From Planctomycetota bacterium (GTDB lineage: Bacteria > Planctomycetota > PUPC01 > DSUN01), in NCBI GenBank assembly GCA_016872875.1, contig VGYW01000192.1, positions 1 through 15,274 on the forward strand: a stretch of DNA of 15,274 nt, in the 5' to 3' direction. The notes beneath the pieces were generated by a model. The model did not search any database and had not been told where the DNA came from. It saw nothing but the letters and a program-made list of their open reading frames with translations. Position numbers and translations under genes: made by a program. This document shows, piece after piece, positions 1-7,573 of this stretch; position 1 is the stretch's first letter, and each line of letters opens with the position of its first letter.

Positions 1-38
1 CTCCGGGGCTCTCTGGCCTGAAAACAGTCCCCCCGGAG
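1..38. repeat. Short inverted repeat at window edge
   Basis: CTCCGGGG at 1-8 is perfectly complementary to CCCCGGAG at 31-38, giving an 8-bp stem with a 22-nt loop. No T-tract follows, so it is not a classical terminator in either direction. It could be the end of an upstream transcription unit or a regulatory hairpin ahead of the gene that starts at 103. The window edge prevents a decision. Confidence 0.35.
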
Positions 39-102
39 TACTTAATCGGGGAAATCCTCGAAAACTTTAGGCCTTTTTTAGCGTTGTAGTGTTAGGACGT
101 GC

Positions 103-1152
103 ATGGAATATGGGGCCGTGGACCATGCCCCATTCTGGGACTGGGGGGCGTGGCCAGAGACGGTTGAGCGGTGGAAGGCGGAGGGGCTCGATGCCAACCG
201 GCATCCGGCGGCAATCTGCGACCAGAGGCAGTGGGTGGGCCACTGGTTCTTCCCCAATCCGCCCTTCGAGCGAAAGGTGATCTCCGAGGATGCCCGCCAC
301 GTGGTCTACGTGAACCACGAGGGCATTCTGATGATGGAGCGGCGCGACCAGCCCTACTCCTCGATGCCGCAGTTCCTCAAGTTCCCCGTCGAGACGCGGG
401 AGGAGTTCCGCCGCTTCTGGCGCGAGCGGATGCGGCCCGACCCCATCGCACGCATCGGACCCGACTGGCGGGAGAAGCTCGCCGCGATGCGCGCCCGCCC
501 CGTGCCCTTCATCATCATCTCCGACCGCTGGGGCGGCTTCTTCGGGCCGCTGCGCAACCTGGTCGGCGTCGAGCGGCTCTGCACGCTCTTCTACGACGAT
601 CCGGCCTTCGTCGAGGAGATGATGGATGCGAACGCCGATTTCATCATCGCCCTCCTGGGGCAGATACTCGAGGTGGCTGTGCCCGACGCATTTGGGTTCT
701 GGGAGGACATGGCCTACAACCACGCCCCGCTCATTTCGCCCGCTATGGTGCGGCGGTTCATGCTGCCGCGCTATCGCCGCGTGGCCGACTTTGTGCGCTC
801 GCGGGGCGTCCGATACGTCGGCCTCGACAGCGACGGGCAGGTGGATTGCCTCATTCCCGTGTGGCTCGACGCGGGGCTGAACTTCCTCTATCCCTTCGAG
901 GTGCAGGCTGGGATGGACGTGGTGGCGGTCCGCCGCAGGTATGGCCGCGAGCTTCGGCTCTGGGGCGGCGTTGATAAGCGGGCGCTCGCCAGCGGCCCAG
1001 CCGCGATTGACGCCGAACTCGCCCGCGTGAAGCCCCTCATCGCCGACGGCGGCTACATCCCCCACACCGACCACTCCTGCCCGCCCGACATCGCGTTCGC
1101 AAACTACTGCTACTACCTGAAGCGGCTTGCCCATGCCTGTGGGAAGGAGTAA
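103..1152 (+). CDS. Uroporphyrinogen decarboxylase (URO-D/MtaA-like) family protein
   Basis: The 349-residue protein resembles the URO-D superfamily, which covers haem-pathway decarboxylases and corrinoid-dependent methyltransferases such as MtaA/MtbA. The fold pattern is seen in 'FWDWGAWPETVERW' near the N-terminus, the 'GFWEDMAYNHAPLISP' segment in the middle, 'LRLWGGVDKRAL', and the C-terminal 'GGYIPHTDHSCPPDI'. MtaA-type enzymes bind zinc with an HxC pair plus a late Cys. Here the HxC position reads D242-S-D244-G, while H321, H324 and C326 survive near the C-terminus, so classical cobamide methyltransferase chemistry is uncertain. ATG 103 is the only usable start: an in-frame TAG lies at 85-87 with no alternative start after it, and AGGA at 94-97 is a modest ribosome site. 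Family members usually begin about 10-15 residues earlier with an 'RER' helix, so the N-terminus looks short. The gene probably forms an operon with the ADP-ribosylglycohydrolase-like gene 3 nt downstream. Its substrate is unknown. Confidence 0.85.
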   Translation: MEYGAVDHAPFWDWGAWPETVERWKAEGLDANRHPAAICDQRQWVGHWFFPNPPFERKVISEDARHVVYVNHEGILMMERRDQPYSSMPQFLKFPVETREEFRRFWRERMRPDPIARIGPDWREKLAAMRARPVPFIIISDRWGGFFGPLRNLVGVERLCTLFYDDPAFVEEMMDANADFIIALLGQILEVAVPDAFGFWEDMAYNHAPLISPAMVRRFMLPRYRRVADFVRSRGVRYVGLDSDGQVDCLIPVWLDAGLNFLYPFEVQAGMDVVAVRRRYGRELRLWGGVDKRALASGPAAIDAELARVKPLIADGGYIPHTDHSCPPDIAFANYCYYLKRLAHACGKE

Positions 1153-1155
1153 CGC

Positions 1156-3186
1156 TTGAAGCTGGAGGAGCGCGTCAAAGGCTGTTTGGTGGGGGCGGCC
1201 ATCGGGGCCGAGCTTGGCTTCGCCCGCTGCGTGGAGCCGGCCCGCTTCGCGTGCGAGCCCGACAAGGTGTTCGACCTTGATCTGGCTCCGGTCCGCACCT
1301 GGCAGCCCGAGCCCCATCGGCAGCACCTGGCGAGCACCACGCCGCTCGTAGCCCTCGGCGTGCGGGCCTACCTGAAAGCCAAGGGGCGGGCGACGCCCGA
1401 GGTCTTCGGCGCGCTCCTCCAGGACGATCCTGGCGTGGCAACACCCGCCTTCGCGTGGGACGGCCTCCACACGGTTCAGGAAATCCTCAAGGAGGGGATG
1501 AACCCGCGAATCAGCGGCCTGGCCACGTTCCCCTCGGGCCTCATTGCCGCCGCGATGCCAGCCGCCGGCTGCTACCACTTCGCCCATCCCGAGTACGCCT
1601 ACCTCGACGGCGTCGAGCTAGCCTCGGTCGCCCAGTGCCGGCGGGGGGCCGACTGGGCGGGGCTGTGCGCCGCAGCCGTCGCCGCGGCCTTCGACGCCCC
1701 CGATGGCGCGGCCATTGTGGACGCCGTGCTAAAGATCGCCTTCCGCCACAACCGCGAGCTGTTCTACGAGCTCGACTATGCCGGCCGCCAGCCCTCGGCC
1801 GACTTCGCAAGGCACTGGCTCCAGCGCGGCAGCCGCCCCGAAGCCTCGAAGGACAACATCTGGATCGCCTACAACCCCATCCGCTTCGTCCTGCCCGTGC
1901 TCAGGCAGCTCGCGGCGGAGCCGGCGAAGGCGTTGGCCCTTCTCGTCGCGACGCCCGACTTCATGAACGCGGCCACCGTCGCTCCCGCCATCGGCGGCGC
2001 CGTGCTTGGCGCGATGCACGGGCTCGACGGGTTGCCCGCGAAGCTCCGCGAATGGGCCGAGCCAATCGCCCAGCCCTGGTTCCCACTGGCCGAGCTGGCT
2101 GCCAAGCGCGTCCGCCAGGAGAAGCGAATCATCGCCGTCACCGAACGCCTCGCCAAGCCCGACGCCAGCGGGCAGTCGCTTCTCAAAGAGAAGGTCCGCG
2201 GCTGCATCCTCGCGGGCGCCATCGGCAACGCGATGGGCTCGCCCGTGGAGGGCCGCCTCTACACCGAGGTTGACGCCCAGCACCCCGGCGGCATCAGGGG
2301 CGTCCTCGACCCCAAGCGCCTCGAGGGCGAGGACGACAACCAGATGGCCATGCTCCTGGTCGAAACCTATCTCGCCCGCGAGGGGCTGCCTGCCACCGCC
2401 CGCGACTTCGGCAAGACCTGGCGCGACCGCCTCAACCGCGACCATTTCTACCCCTTCTGCATGGGCCACAGCTACGACCTCATCATGGCCGGATGGGACC
2501 CCCGTGTCATCGGCCACTGGGCGGTCGTCACAGGCTCAACCGTGATGTGCATGGAGCCTGTCGGCATCTACCATCTGGCCGACCCAGACTTCGCGGCGAT
2601 TGACGCCCTGGCGATTTCGTACATGTACCAGCGGGGTCTCGACGCCCTGGCCGCCTCGATGCTCGCCGCCACCGTCGCCGAAGCCTTCCGTCCCGACGCC
2701 ACGGTCGAGAGCGTCTGCGAAGCCGCCCTCAAAGCCGCGCCCACCACGCCCCTCCGCACCTTCGATCGCCGCCCCTTCAAGAGCTGCCGCCACTACCTCG
2801 AAGCCTGCCTCGAAATCGCCGGCCGCTACGACGATGTGTTCGCCGTCCGCAAGGAGCTCTACGACAAGTGCCTCCTCTACCACATGATTGACCCGTTGGA
2901 GCTATGGGGCTTCTCGCTCGCCATGCTCAAGGTGGCGAAGGGCGACGTTCGGCAGGCCGCCATCGGCGGCACCAACATCGGCCGCGACAGCGACACGATT
3001 GCCGGCCGTGCCGCCATGCTCGCCGGCACCCTTCGCGGCGCGGGCAACGTCCCGCCCGAGTGGGTCGCCCTCTTCAGCCCCGAATCCCTCCAGCGCATAG
3101 ACCGCAACGCCGAGCGCCTGGCCGACCTGGTGGCTACTGGCAAGCTCCCCTGGCTCCGCCGCCGCCAGGCCATCGGGGGCGGTTGA
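1156..3186 (+). CDS. Double-domain ADP-ribosylglycohydrolase (ARH/DraG) family protein
   Basis: The protein has 676 residues, about twice a normal ARH domain, and reads as two tandem copies. Each copy opens alike: 'EERVKGCLVGAAIGAELG' near residue 4 and 'KEKVRGCILAGAIGNAMG' near residue 345. The second copy has the dinuclear-metal signature: E392-D393-D394-N-Q-M early and 'GTNIGRDSDTIAG' late, with D611, D613 and T614. In the first copy the same places read S60-T61-T62 and N271-A-A-T274, so the metal-binding acidic residues are gone; it is probably structural or substrate-binding. Family members remove ADP-ribose from proteins or small molecules, but many environmental members have no known substrate. 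The start is TTG at 1156, supported by GGGAAGGAG at 1141-1149, which overlaps the end of the upstream gene, so the two are probably co-translated. Family assignment is firm; the reaction is not. Confidence 0.88.
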   Translation: MKLEERVKGCLVGAAIGAELGFARCVEPARFACEPDKVFDLDLAPVRTWQPEPHRQHLASTTPLVALGVRAYLKAKGRATPEVFGALLQDDPGVATPAFAWDGLHTVQEILKEGMNPRISGLATFPSGLIAAAMPAAGCYHFAHPEYAYLDGVELASVAQCRRGADWAGLCAAAVAAAFDAPDGAAIVDAVLKIAFRHNRELFYELDYAGRQPSADFARHWLQRGSRPEASKDNIWIAYNPIRFVLPVLRQLAAEPAKALALLVATPDFMNAATVAPAIGGAVLGAMHGLDGLPAKLREWAEPIAQPWFPLAELAAKRVRQEKRIIAVTERLAKPDASGQSLLKEKVRGCILAGAIGNAMGSPVEGRLYTEVDAQHPGGIRGVLDPKRLEGEDDNQMAMLLVETYLAREGLPATARDFGKTWRDRLNRDHFYPFCMGHSYDLIMAGWDPRVIGHWAVVTGSTVMCMEPVGIYHLADPDFAAIDALAISYMYQRGLDALAASMLAATVAEAFRPDATVESVCEAALKAAPTTPLRTFDRRPFKSCRHYLEACLEIAGRYDDVFAVRKELYDKCLLYHMIDPLELWGFSLAMLKVAKGDVRQAAIGGTNIGRDSDTIAGRAAMLAGTLRGAGNVPPEWVALFSPESLQRIDRNAERLADLVATGKLPWLRRRQAIGGG

Positions 3187-3387
3187 CTCCGCGCCACCGG
3201 CTTGCAGTCAACATCGGCTTGTGGCTGTGCTATTGAGCGCAGGCCGCAACCCGCGTCATTCCGGAGGGTTCATCGCTTCACAGCCACCGCGGCCTGTGCC
3301 GCAATCCCTCTGCCGCTGAGGAGGAGAGGGCCGCGGCTGGGTGGCCCCTGCTCGGGGGCTATAGGGAGCACATCACGTTCGCAGAGG
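3187..3387. other. Convergent intergenic region with a hairpin
   Basis: This 201-nt gap separates the end of the plus-strand ARH-like gene from the end of minus-strand kbl. I see no gene in it. GCCCC at 3344-3348 and GGGGC at 3355-3359 form a 5-bp hairpin about 30 nt beyond the kbl stop, and GGGCC/GGCCC nearby could pair. There is no T-tract on either strand, so a terminator role is only a guess based on the convergent arrangement. Confidence 0.3.
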
Positions 3388-4575
3388 TCAACAGGCGCCG
3401 AGGGCCTTGCGCACGCGGGCGAAGGCGTCGAGGGCCAGGTCCATGTCGTCGCGCGTGTGGGCGGCGGAGAGCTGCACGCGGATTCGGGCGGCGCCCTTGG
3501 GGACGACGGGGTAGCTGAAGCCGATGACATAGATGCCCTCTTCGAGGAGCTTCTCTGCCATCCGGGTGGCGAGCGCGGCGTCGCCGAGCATGATGGGCAC
3601 GATGGGGTGTTCGCCGGGGCGAATGTCGAAGCCACGGGCGGCCATGCCAGAGCGAAAGTAGCGGGTGTTGGCCTCGAGCCGGTCGCGGAGCTCGGTGGAC
3701 TCGCTCAGGATGTCGAGGACGGTCAGGGTGGTCGCGGCGATGGCTGGGGCGAGGGTGTTGGAGAAGAGGTAGGGCCGGCTCCGCTGCCGAAGGAGCTCGA
3801 TGATCTCCTTGCGGCCGGTCGTGAAGCCGCCGCTCGCCCCGCCGAGGGCCTTCCCAAGGGTGCTGGTGAGGATGTCCACGCGGCCCAGGACGCCGCGGTA
3901 TTCGTGTGTGCCGCGGCCCGTCCTGCCCATGAAGCCGGTGGCGTGGGAGTCATCGGCCATCACGGCGGCGTCGTGGCGGTCGGCCAGGTCGCAGATGGCG
4001 TCGAGCGGGGCGATGGTGCCGTCCATCGAGAAGACCCCGTCGGTTGCGATCAGCCGCATTCGAGCACTCGCCGACTCCTTGAGCCTCGCCTCCAGGTCGG
4101 CCATGTCGCAGTTCTTGTAGCGGAACCGCTGGGCCTTGCAGAGGCGGATGCCGTCTATGATGCTCGCGTGGTTCAGCTCGTCGCTGATCACGGCGTCCTC
4201 AGGGCCGAGGAGGGTCTCGAAGAGGCCGCCGTTCGCGTCGAAGCACGAGCTGTAGAGGATGGTGTCCTCGGTGCCGAGGAACTCGGTTAGGCGGGCCTCG
4301 AGCTGCTTGTGGAGCGCCTGTGTGCCGCAGATGAACCGGACGGATGCGAGGCCGTAGCCCCAGCGCTCGTAGCTGGCCTTAGCGGCGGCGACGACGCGGG
4401 GGTGGTTGGCGAGGCCGAGGTAGTTGTTCGCGCAGAAGTTCAGCACCTCGCGTCCGCCCGCCACGGCGATTCGAGGGCTCTGCGGCGTGGTGAGCACCCG
4501 CTCGGCCTTCCAGAGCCCCGCCTGCCGAATCTCCTCAAGCGTCCGAACCGCGTGGTTTCGCAGCGTCTCGTTCAT
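3388..4575 (-). CDS. kbl: 2-amino-3-ketobutyrate coenzyme A ligase (glycine C-acetyltransferase)
   Basis: This PLP-dependent alpha-oxoamine synthase cleaves 2-amino-3-ketobutyrate with CoA to glycine and acetyl-CoA, the second step of threonine breakdown after Tdh. The protein has 395 residues from ATG 4575, close to the E. coli enzyme. Visible signatures are '[14 protein letters not shown]' near residue 46, '[15 protein letters not shown]', the PLP-contacting '[11 protein letters not shown]' around residues 207-217, and '[14 protein letters not shown]' with the Schiff-base lysine K242. The frame can be extended by one TTG codon to 4578, but GGGAG sits 7 nt upstream of the ATG and only 4 nt from the TTG, so ATG is preferred. 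The gene lies downstream of tdh in the same orientation, about 130 nt away, with a snap-back repeat between them. The order tdh-kbl is the reverse of E. coli kbl-tdh. Cytoplasmic. Confidence 0.96.
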   Translation of the reverse strand: MNETLRNHAVRTLEEIRQAGLWKAERVLTTPQSPRIAVAGGREVLNFCANNYLGLANHPRVVAAAKASYERWGYGLASVRFICGTQALHKQLEARLTEFLGTEDTILYSSCFDANGGLFETLLGPEDAVISDELNHASIIDGIRLCKAQRFRYKNCDMADLEARLKESASARMRLIATDGVFSMDGTIAPLDAICDLADRHDAAVMADDSHATGFMGRTGRGTHEYRGVLGRVDILTSTLGKALGGASGGFTTGRKEIIELLRQRSRPYLFSNTLAPAIAATTLTVLDILSESTELRDRLEANTRYFRSGMAARGFDIRPGEHPIVPIMLGDAALATRMAEKLLEEGIYVIGFSYPVVPKGAARIRVQLSAAHTRDDMDLALDAFARVRKALGAC

Positions 4576-4608
4576 CAATGGGCTCCCTCAGAGGTCGGGC
4601 AGGAATCG

Positions 4609-4690
4609 CACGGACAGACACGGACCGACACGGACGGCCGGATTCCGCCCTCAGGAGCGCCGTCCGTGTCCGTCCGTGTAGGTCCGTGCC
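4609..4690. repeat. Snap-back element with 10-nt units (CACGGACNNA) between tdh and kbl
   Basis: The left arm (4609-4637) reads as CACGGACAGA, CACGGACCGA, CACGGACGG. The reverse complement of the right arm (about 4660-4689) reads CACGGACCTA, CACGGACGGA, CACGGACGG. Mismatches between the arms fall only at the free positions of the unit. A loop of about 22 nt separates them, so the tdh-kbl transcript could fold into a long hairpin here. The T5 run at 4692-4696 follows on the plus strand, opposite to gene direction, so this is not an obvious terminator for tdh. Confidence 0.85.
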
Positions 4691-4708
4691 GTTTTTCTTC
4701 ACGGTCTC

Positions 4709-5737
4709 TCAGCGTTCGCTCCAGGTGAGGACGACTTTGCCGCTCTGGCCGGAGCGGGCGACCTCGAAGCCCTTCTCGAAGTCGGTGTAGCCGAAGCGGT
4801 GGGTGATGACGGGCGTGATGTCGAGCCCGCACTGGATCATCATGGTCATCTTGTACCAGGTCTCGTACATCTCGCGGCCGTAGATGCCCTTGATCGTGAG
4901 GCTGTTCCAGATGACGGTGGGCCAGTCAATGGCGGCGGGCGGCAGGATGCCGAGGAGGGCGATCTTGCCGCCGTGGCACATGTTGGCGATCATGTCGCGG
5001 AAGGCCTCGGGGCTGCCCGACATCTCCATCCCCACGTCGAAACCCTCTTTCATGCCGAGCTTCTTCTGTGTGTCCCGAAGCGAGTCGCGCCGGGCGTCGA
5101 GCGCCACCGTCACGCCCATCCTGCCAGCCAGCGCCAAGCGATAGGGGTTGATGTCGGTGATCACCACGTGCCGTGCGCCGCAGTGCCGTGCGATGGCGGC
5201 GGCCATCAGGCCGATCGGCCCGGCGCCCGTGATGAGCACGTCCTCGCCCATCACGTCGAACGAGAGGGCCGTGTGCGTCGCATTGCCGAGCGGGTCGAAC
5301 GCGCTCAACACCTCCAGCGGTATGTTAGGGTCGGCCGGCCACACGTTCGTGACGGGGATCGAGAGGAACTCGGCGAAGGCCCCGTCGCGGTTGACTCCGA
5401 TGCCGACGGTGTTTGGGCAGAGGTGGCGGCGGCCCGCCAGGCAGTTGCGGCACCGCCCGCACACCACGTGCCCCTCGCCGCTCACGAGGTCGCCCGGCTT
5501 GAAGTCGGTCACGTTGTCGCCGAAGTCCTCGACGATGCCGACGAACTCGTGGCCGATGACGGTGGGCACTCGGATGGTCTTCTGCGCCCAGGCGTCCCAG
5601 TTCCAGATGTGGACGTCGGTCCCGCAGATGCTCGTCTTCAGGATGCGGATGAGCACGTCGTTCCTGCCCACCTCGGGCGTTGGAACGTCCTGGAGCCAGA
5701 GTCCCTCTTCCGCTTGCGCCTTCACCAGTGCCTTCAC
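4709..5737 (-). CDS. tdh: L-threonine 3-dehydrogenase
   Basis: This zinc-dependent medium-chain dehydrogenase oxidises L-threonine with NAD+ to 2-amino-3-ketobutyrate, which Kbl then splits. The 342-residue length matches the family (341 in E. coli). Catalytic zinc residues are C38 with H63-E64 in '[14 protein letters not shown]', the structural zinc quartet is C93, C96, C99 and C107, and the nucleotide-binding loop is GAGPIG at 171-176. T40 and H43 in 'CGTDVHIW' are also conserved. The start is GTG at 5737, where alignment to the family begins with '[19 protein letters not shown]'; the upstream AAGGGCGAG is a fair ribosome site. It is the first gene of a tdh-kbl operon with a TATAAT box about 50 nt upstream. 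Cytoplasmic, probably a homotetramer like its relatives. Confidence 0.96.
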   Translation of the reverse strand: MKALVKAQAEEGLWLQDVPTPEVGRNDVLIRILKTSICGTDVHIWNWDAWAQKTIRVPTVIGHEFVGIVEDFGDNVTDFKPGDLVSGEGHVVCGRCRNCLAGRRHLCPNTVGIGVNRDGAFAEFLSIPVTNVWPADPNIPLEVLSAFDPLGNATHTALSFDVMGEDVLITGAGPIGLMAAAIARHCGARHVVITDINPYRLALAGRMGVTVALDARRDSLRDTQKKLGMKEGFDVGMEMSGSPEAFRDMIANMCHGGKIALLGILPPAAIDWPTVIWNSLTIKGIYGREMYETWYKMTMMIQCGLDITPVITHRFGYTDFEKGFEVARSGQSGKVVLTWSER

Positions 5738-5786
5738 GCTCGCTCGCCCTTCGTCTGAGGTGGTTTGGCTGTACCGGGTCGGCAGG

Positions 5787-5816
5787 ATTATACTCCAAAG
5801 CCGCCTGTGGCCGCAA
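5787..5816 (-). promoter_or_regulatory. Candidate sigma-70-type promoter for tdh-kbl
   Basis: On the minus strand a perfect TATAAT (5787-5792) lies 18 nt downstream of TTGCGG (5811-5816). Transcription would start near 5780, giving a leader of about 40 nt before the tdh GTG. The -10 box is convincing; the -35 box matches only its first half. Confidence 0.55.
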
Positions 5817-5837
5817 AGGGCATCCGGCCGGACCTAG

Positions 5838-5887
5838 GAAAAAAAATCCCGGAAAATCCTTGACAAGCAGCAAATGAGGAGTATAGT
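5838..5887 (+). promoter_or_regulatory. Strong candidate promoter for the 5893-6107 RNA
   Basis: TTGACA at 5860-5865 and TATAGT at 5882-5887 are separated by 16 nt. An A-rich stretch (5839-5846) and 'GGAAAATCC' (5851-5859) lie just upstream, resembling an UP element. The predicted start is about 5893-5896. No plus-strand protein gene follows for 1.6 kb, so the promoter points to a non-coding RNA. It is divergent from the tdh promoter. Confidence 0.7.
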
Positions 5888-5892
5888 TACAT

Positions 5893-6074
5893 GCGGCAGG
5901 GCAAGTAAAGGCCTGGTACGGCCAGGCAGTCGAGGCCAAGTCTGTCGGAGAGTGGCAGCACGCTAGCACGGCAGGCTACGTTGAACGGTGGAGGTGCTTT
6001 GTTGCTTCCGCCGCCGTGTGGTGCGGCTTGCTAAGGGACGATGGCGTTCGACACAGCTTAAGGCCTTGCCCTGC
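5893..6074 (+). ncRNA. Probable structured non-coding RNA, about 180 nt, 6S-like architecture
   Basis: The RNA would start 6-8 nt after a TTGACA/TATAGT promoter and contains no credible reading frame. Its ends pair: 5896-5904 (GCAGGGCAA) with 6066-6074 (TTGCCCTGC), nine perfect pairs, then 5910-5914 (GGCCT) with 6061-6065 (AGGCC). An inner helix joins 5942-5947 (CTGTCG) to 6049-6056. Local hairpins occur at 5911-5927 (GCCTGG/CCAGGC), which competes with the GGCCT pairing, and at 6010-6027 (GCCGC/GCGGC). A perfect 14-bp hairpin follows at once. Closed ends, a long interrupted rod and a size near 180 nt resemble 6S RNA, the RNA polymerase regulator. I see no sequence signature that proves this, and tmRNA, RNase P RNA and SRP RNA motifs are absent. 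That an RNA gene is here is fairly likely; its identity is a guess. Confidence 0.55.
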
Positions 6075-6107
6075 GGGGGCGGAAGCGCGCAAGGCGCTTC
6101 CGCCCCC
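6075..6107 (+). terminator. Perfect 14-bp GC-rich hairpin ending the RNA
   Basis: Positions 6075-6088 (GGGGGCGGAAGCGC) and 6094-6107 are exactly complementary around a 5-nt loop. The hairpin begins directly after the closing stem of the candidate RNA. No T-run follows (TGGCATTT), so it would be a non-canonical terminator. It may also stop minus-strand transcripts running past the oxidoreductase gene. Confidence 0.5.
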
Positions 6108-6112
6108 TGGCA

Positions 6113-6232
6113 TTTGAGAATTGCTGATTGCTGATTTATGATTGCTGACTGAGCAGCCGAACACGCCCTTCCTCGCCACGGCCTCCTCGATCCTCTTCTG
6201 AAATCAGCAATCAGAAATCAGAGATCAGAAAC
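6113..6232. repeat. Snap-back element with 7-nt units (CTGATTN)
   Basis: The left arm (about 6113-6153) contains CTGATTG, CTGATTT, ATGATTG, CTGACTG. The reverse complement of the right arm (about 6196-6232) contains CTGATCT, CTGATTT, CTGATTG, CTGATTT. The arms flank about 42 nt of ordinary GC-rich sequence. The right arm stops 3 nt before the stop codon of the minus-strand oxidoreductase. The AT-rich arms stand out strongly from the surrounding composition. Confidence 0.8.
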
Positions 6233-6235
6233 TCC

Positions 6236-7288
6236 TCACACCCCCTTCCACAGCCTCAGATAGTCCCTCGCCACCTTGAGGTCCTCCATCGCCTCCTGCG
6301 CGGTGCACGTGGGCGGGCGGTCGCCGCGGACTGCGGCCACGAAGTTCATCGCCTGCTGCCGCATGGCGTGAATCCAGGGGAGATGGGGCGAGGAGGCCTC
6401 GGGGGCCTTGGCGTCGCCGGGATCGCGCAGGATTTCGACGCGGCCGGGACGGTTGGAGGCGAGGGGCGCGGGGAGCTCCAGCTTCACGTAGCCCTTCTCG
6501 AAGGCCACGAGGGCCGACTCCTGCCACTCCACCGTCGTGCGGTAGGGCGACATCTCGATGACCCCCGCCACGCCGCTCGCGCTCCGGGCGACGAGGACCA
6601 CGCCCGAGGGGTCGGCATGGGTCACTTTGTACGGCTCGCCCAGCAGGTAGCGGAGCAGGTTCACCTGGTGGATGTAGTAGTTCACAAAGCCCACGTATGC
6701 CTTGTAGGCAGCCTCGTCCATGTCCGACGCCGGCGGGTCCCACTTGAGCTGGGGGTTGGGGTCGTCCTCGCGGATCAGCTCGGCGAAGCCGTTGGCCACC
6801 CAGTCGCCGGCGGGCATGAGGATGCGGACCAGCCGCATCCTGCCCAGCTCGCCCGTCGCCTTGAGGGCGTCAATCTGCGCCTTTGCGTGCATGCTGGCGG
6901 GGTCGGAGCGCTTGTGGTAGCCGACCATCATCCAGGTGCCGCTGGCGGCGAGGGCATCGAGGATGCGTTGGCCCGCCTCGATGCTCCCTGCAAGCGGCTT
7001 CTCGGTGAAGACGGGCTTCTTCGCCGCGAGCAGTTCGGGGATGAGCGTGCCGTGGCGCGTGAAGGGCTGCGAGGCCACAATCGCGTCGAGCTCCTCGCTC
7101 GCCAGCATCTCGGCCGCCTCGCGGTAGACCTTAGGCACGCGGTAGTGCTGTGCCACCGCCTTGCCCGTCTTCTCGCGCAGTTCCGCCAGTGCCACGACCT
7201 GGCAATCGGGCAGGGTGTAGTAGTTCTTGAGGTGTGCGCACTGCCCCATCGCCCCGACGCCGCAGAAGCCGATCCTGACCTTCGCCAT
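6236..7288 (-). CDS. Gfo/Idh/MocA-family oxidoreductase
   Basis: The protein has 350 residues. The N-terminal Rossmann domain opens 'KVRIGFCGVGAMGQCAH', with the NAD(P)-binding GVGAMG at 10-15, and 'KPVFTEKPLAGS' carries the family EKP motif at 96-98. The C-terminal half has a 'YYIHQVNLLRYLLGEP' segment with a histidine in the region where the family places its active site. Relatives oxidise or reduce sugars, inositols and similar polyols; the sequence does not reveal which. ATG 7288 is preferred over an upstream in-frame ATG at 7324 because AAAGGAG lies 6 nt before it and family alignment begins there. It stands alone on the minus strand with its own candidate promoter. Planctomycete-type genomes carry many paralogues of this family, so function should not be assigned by name alone. 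Confidence 0.9.
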   Translation of the reverse strand: MAKVRIGFCGVGAMGQCAHLKNYYTLPDCQVVALAELREKTGKAVAQHYRVPKVYREAAEMLASEELDAIVASQPFTRHGTLIPELLAAKKPVFTEKPLAGSIEAGQRILDALAASGTWMMVGYHKRSDPASMHAKAQIDALKATGELGRMRLVRILMPAGDWVANGFAELIREDDPNPQLKWDPPASDMDEAAYKAYVGFVNYYIHQVNLLRYLLGEPYKVTHADPSGVVLVARSASGVAGVIEMSPYRTTVEWQESALVAFEKGYVKLELPAPLASNRPGRVEILRDPGDAKAPEASSPHLPWIHAMRQQAMNFVAAVRGDRPPTCTAQEAMEDLKVARDYLRLWKGV

Positions 7289-7348
7289 GTCCCGCTCCTT
7301 TCTGGCAGGTGTGGGATGCCTCAACGCGAAACGGTCGGCCGGAGGGGT

Positions 7349-7395
7349 GGTCGGTCATCGGCTATCGGTTTTCGGGCCCTGATAACCGACAACCT
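7349..7395. repeat. Snap-back element with 7-nt units (CGGTNAT) in the oxidoreductase leader
   Basis: The left side reads CGGTCAT, CGGCTAT, CGGTTTT, CGG, and the right side carries the complementary CTGATAACCGACAACC. A compact hairpin pairs 7363-7376 with 7378-7391 with a few mismatches. It falls in the predicted 5' leader of the minus-strand oxidoreductase, so it may affect that transcript. Confidence 0.6.
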
Positions 7396-7408
7396 CTCTT
7401 GTGGGAGC

Positions 7409-7436
7409 AATATACGCCGGCGGCGGGGAAATGCAA
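7409..7436 (-). promoter_or_regulatory. Candidate promoter for the Gfo/Idh/MocA gene
   Basis: On the minus strand TTGCAT (7431-7436) and TATATT (7409-7414) are separated by 16 nt. A start near 7402 would give a leader of about 114 nt that includes the CGGTNAT snap-back element. Spacing is good and the boxes are moderate. Confidence 0.5.
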
Positions 7437-7532
7437 ATGCAGAGGCGGGCAACAGCACACAGCGCGGTGTCACCGCCCTTCTGCCCGGCGTTCAAGCGTG
7501 GGCCTTGGGGGAAAATCCGGGGCAATTCATGC

Positions 7533-7560
7533 TTGACAGGAAAAGCCCAGTAAGTATAAT
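7533..7560 (+). promoter_or_regulatory. Consensus promoter of the tRNA-tuf-ribosomal cluster
   Basis: TTGACA (7533-7538) and TATAAT (7555-7560) are both perfect consensus and 16 nt apart. The first tRNA starts 14 nt after the -10 box, leaving a leader of only about 7 nt, as expected for a stable-RNA promoter. 'GGAAAATCC' occurs upstream here (7510-7519 region) and also upstream of the RNA promoter at 5851-5859. Confidence 0.8.
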
Positions 7561-7573
7561 GTTTATTTTGCGC

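Noticed and set aside
67..1587. 506-codon open frame on the minus strand opposite the URO-D-like gene
   Set aside because: It is an antisense frame produced by high GC and strong third-position bias; the protein is low in family-like content and the plus strand encodes a recognisable protein across it.
4659..4696. Intrinsic terminator at the right arm plus T5 run between tdh and kbl
   Set aside because: The T-run follows the hairpin on the plus strand, while both genes are on the minus strand; there is no plus-strand gene to terminate.
3202..5758. Long plus-strand frames opposite kbl (3202-4290) and tdh (4799-5758)
   Set aside because: They mirror two textbook enzymes on the minus strand and show the Ala/Gly/Val/His/Asp-rich composition of reverse-frame translation.
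5893..6107. tmRNA, RNase P RNA or SRP RNA as the identity of the structured RNA
   Set aside because: There is no tRNA-like end or tag reading frame, no GAGGAAAGTCC-type RNase P core and no GGAAGGAAGCA-type SRP loop; the length also does not fit the first two.
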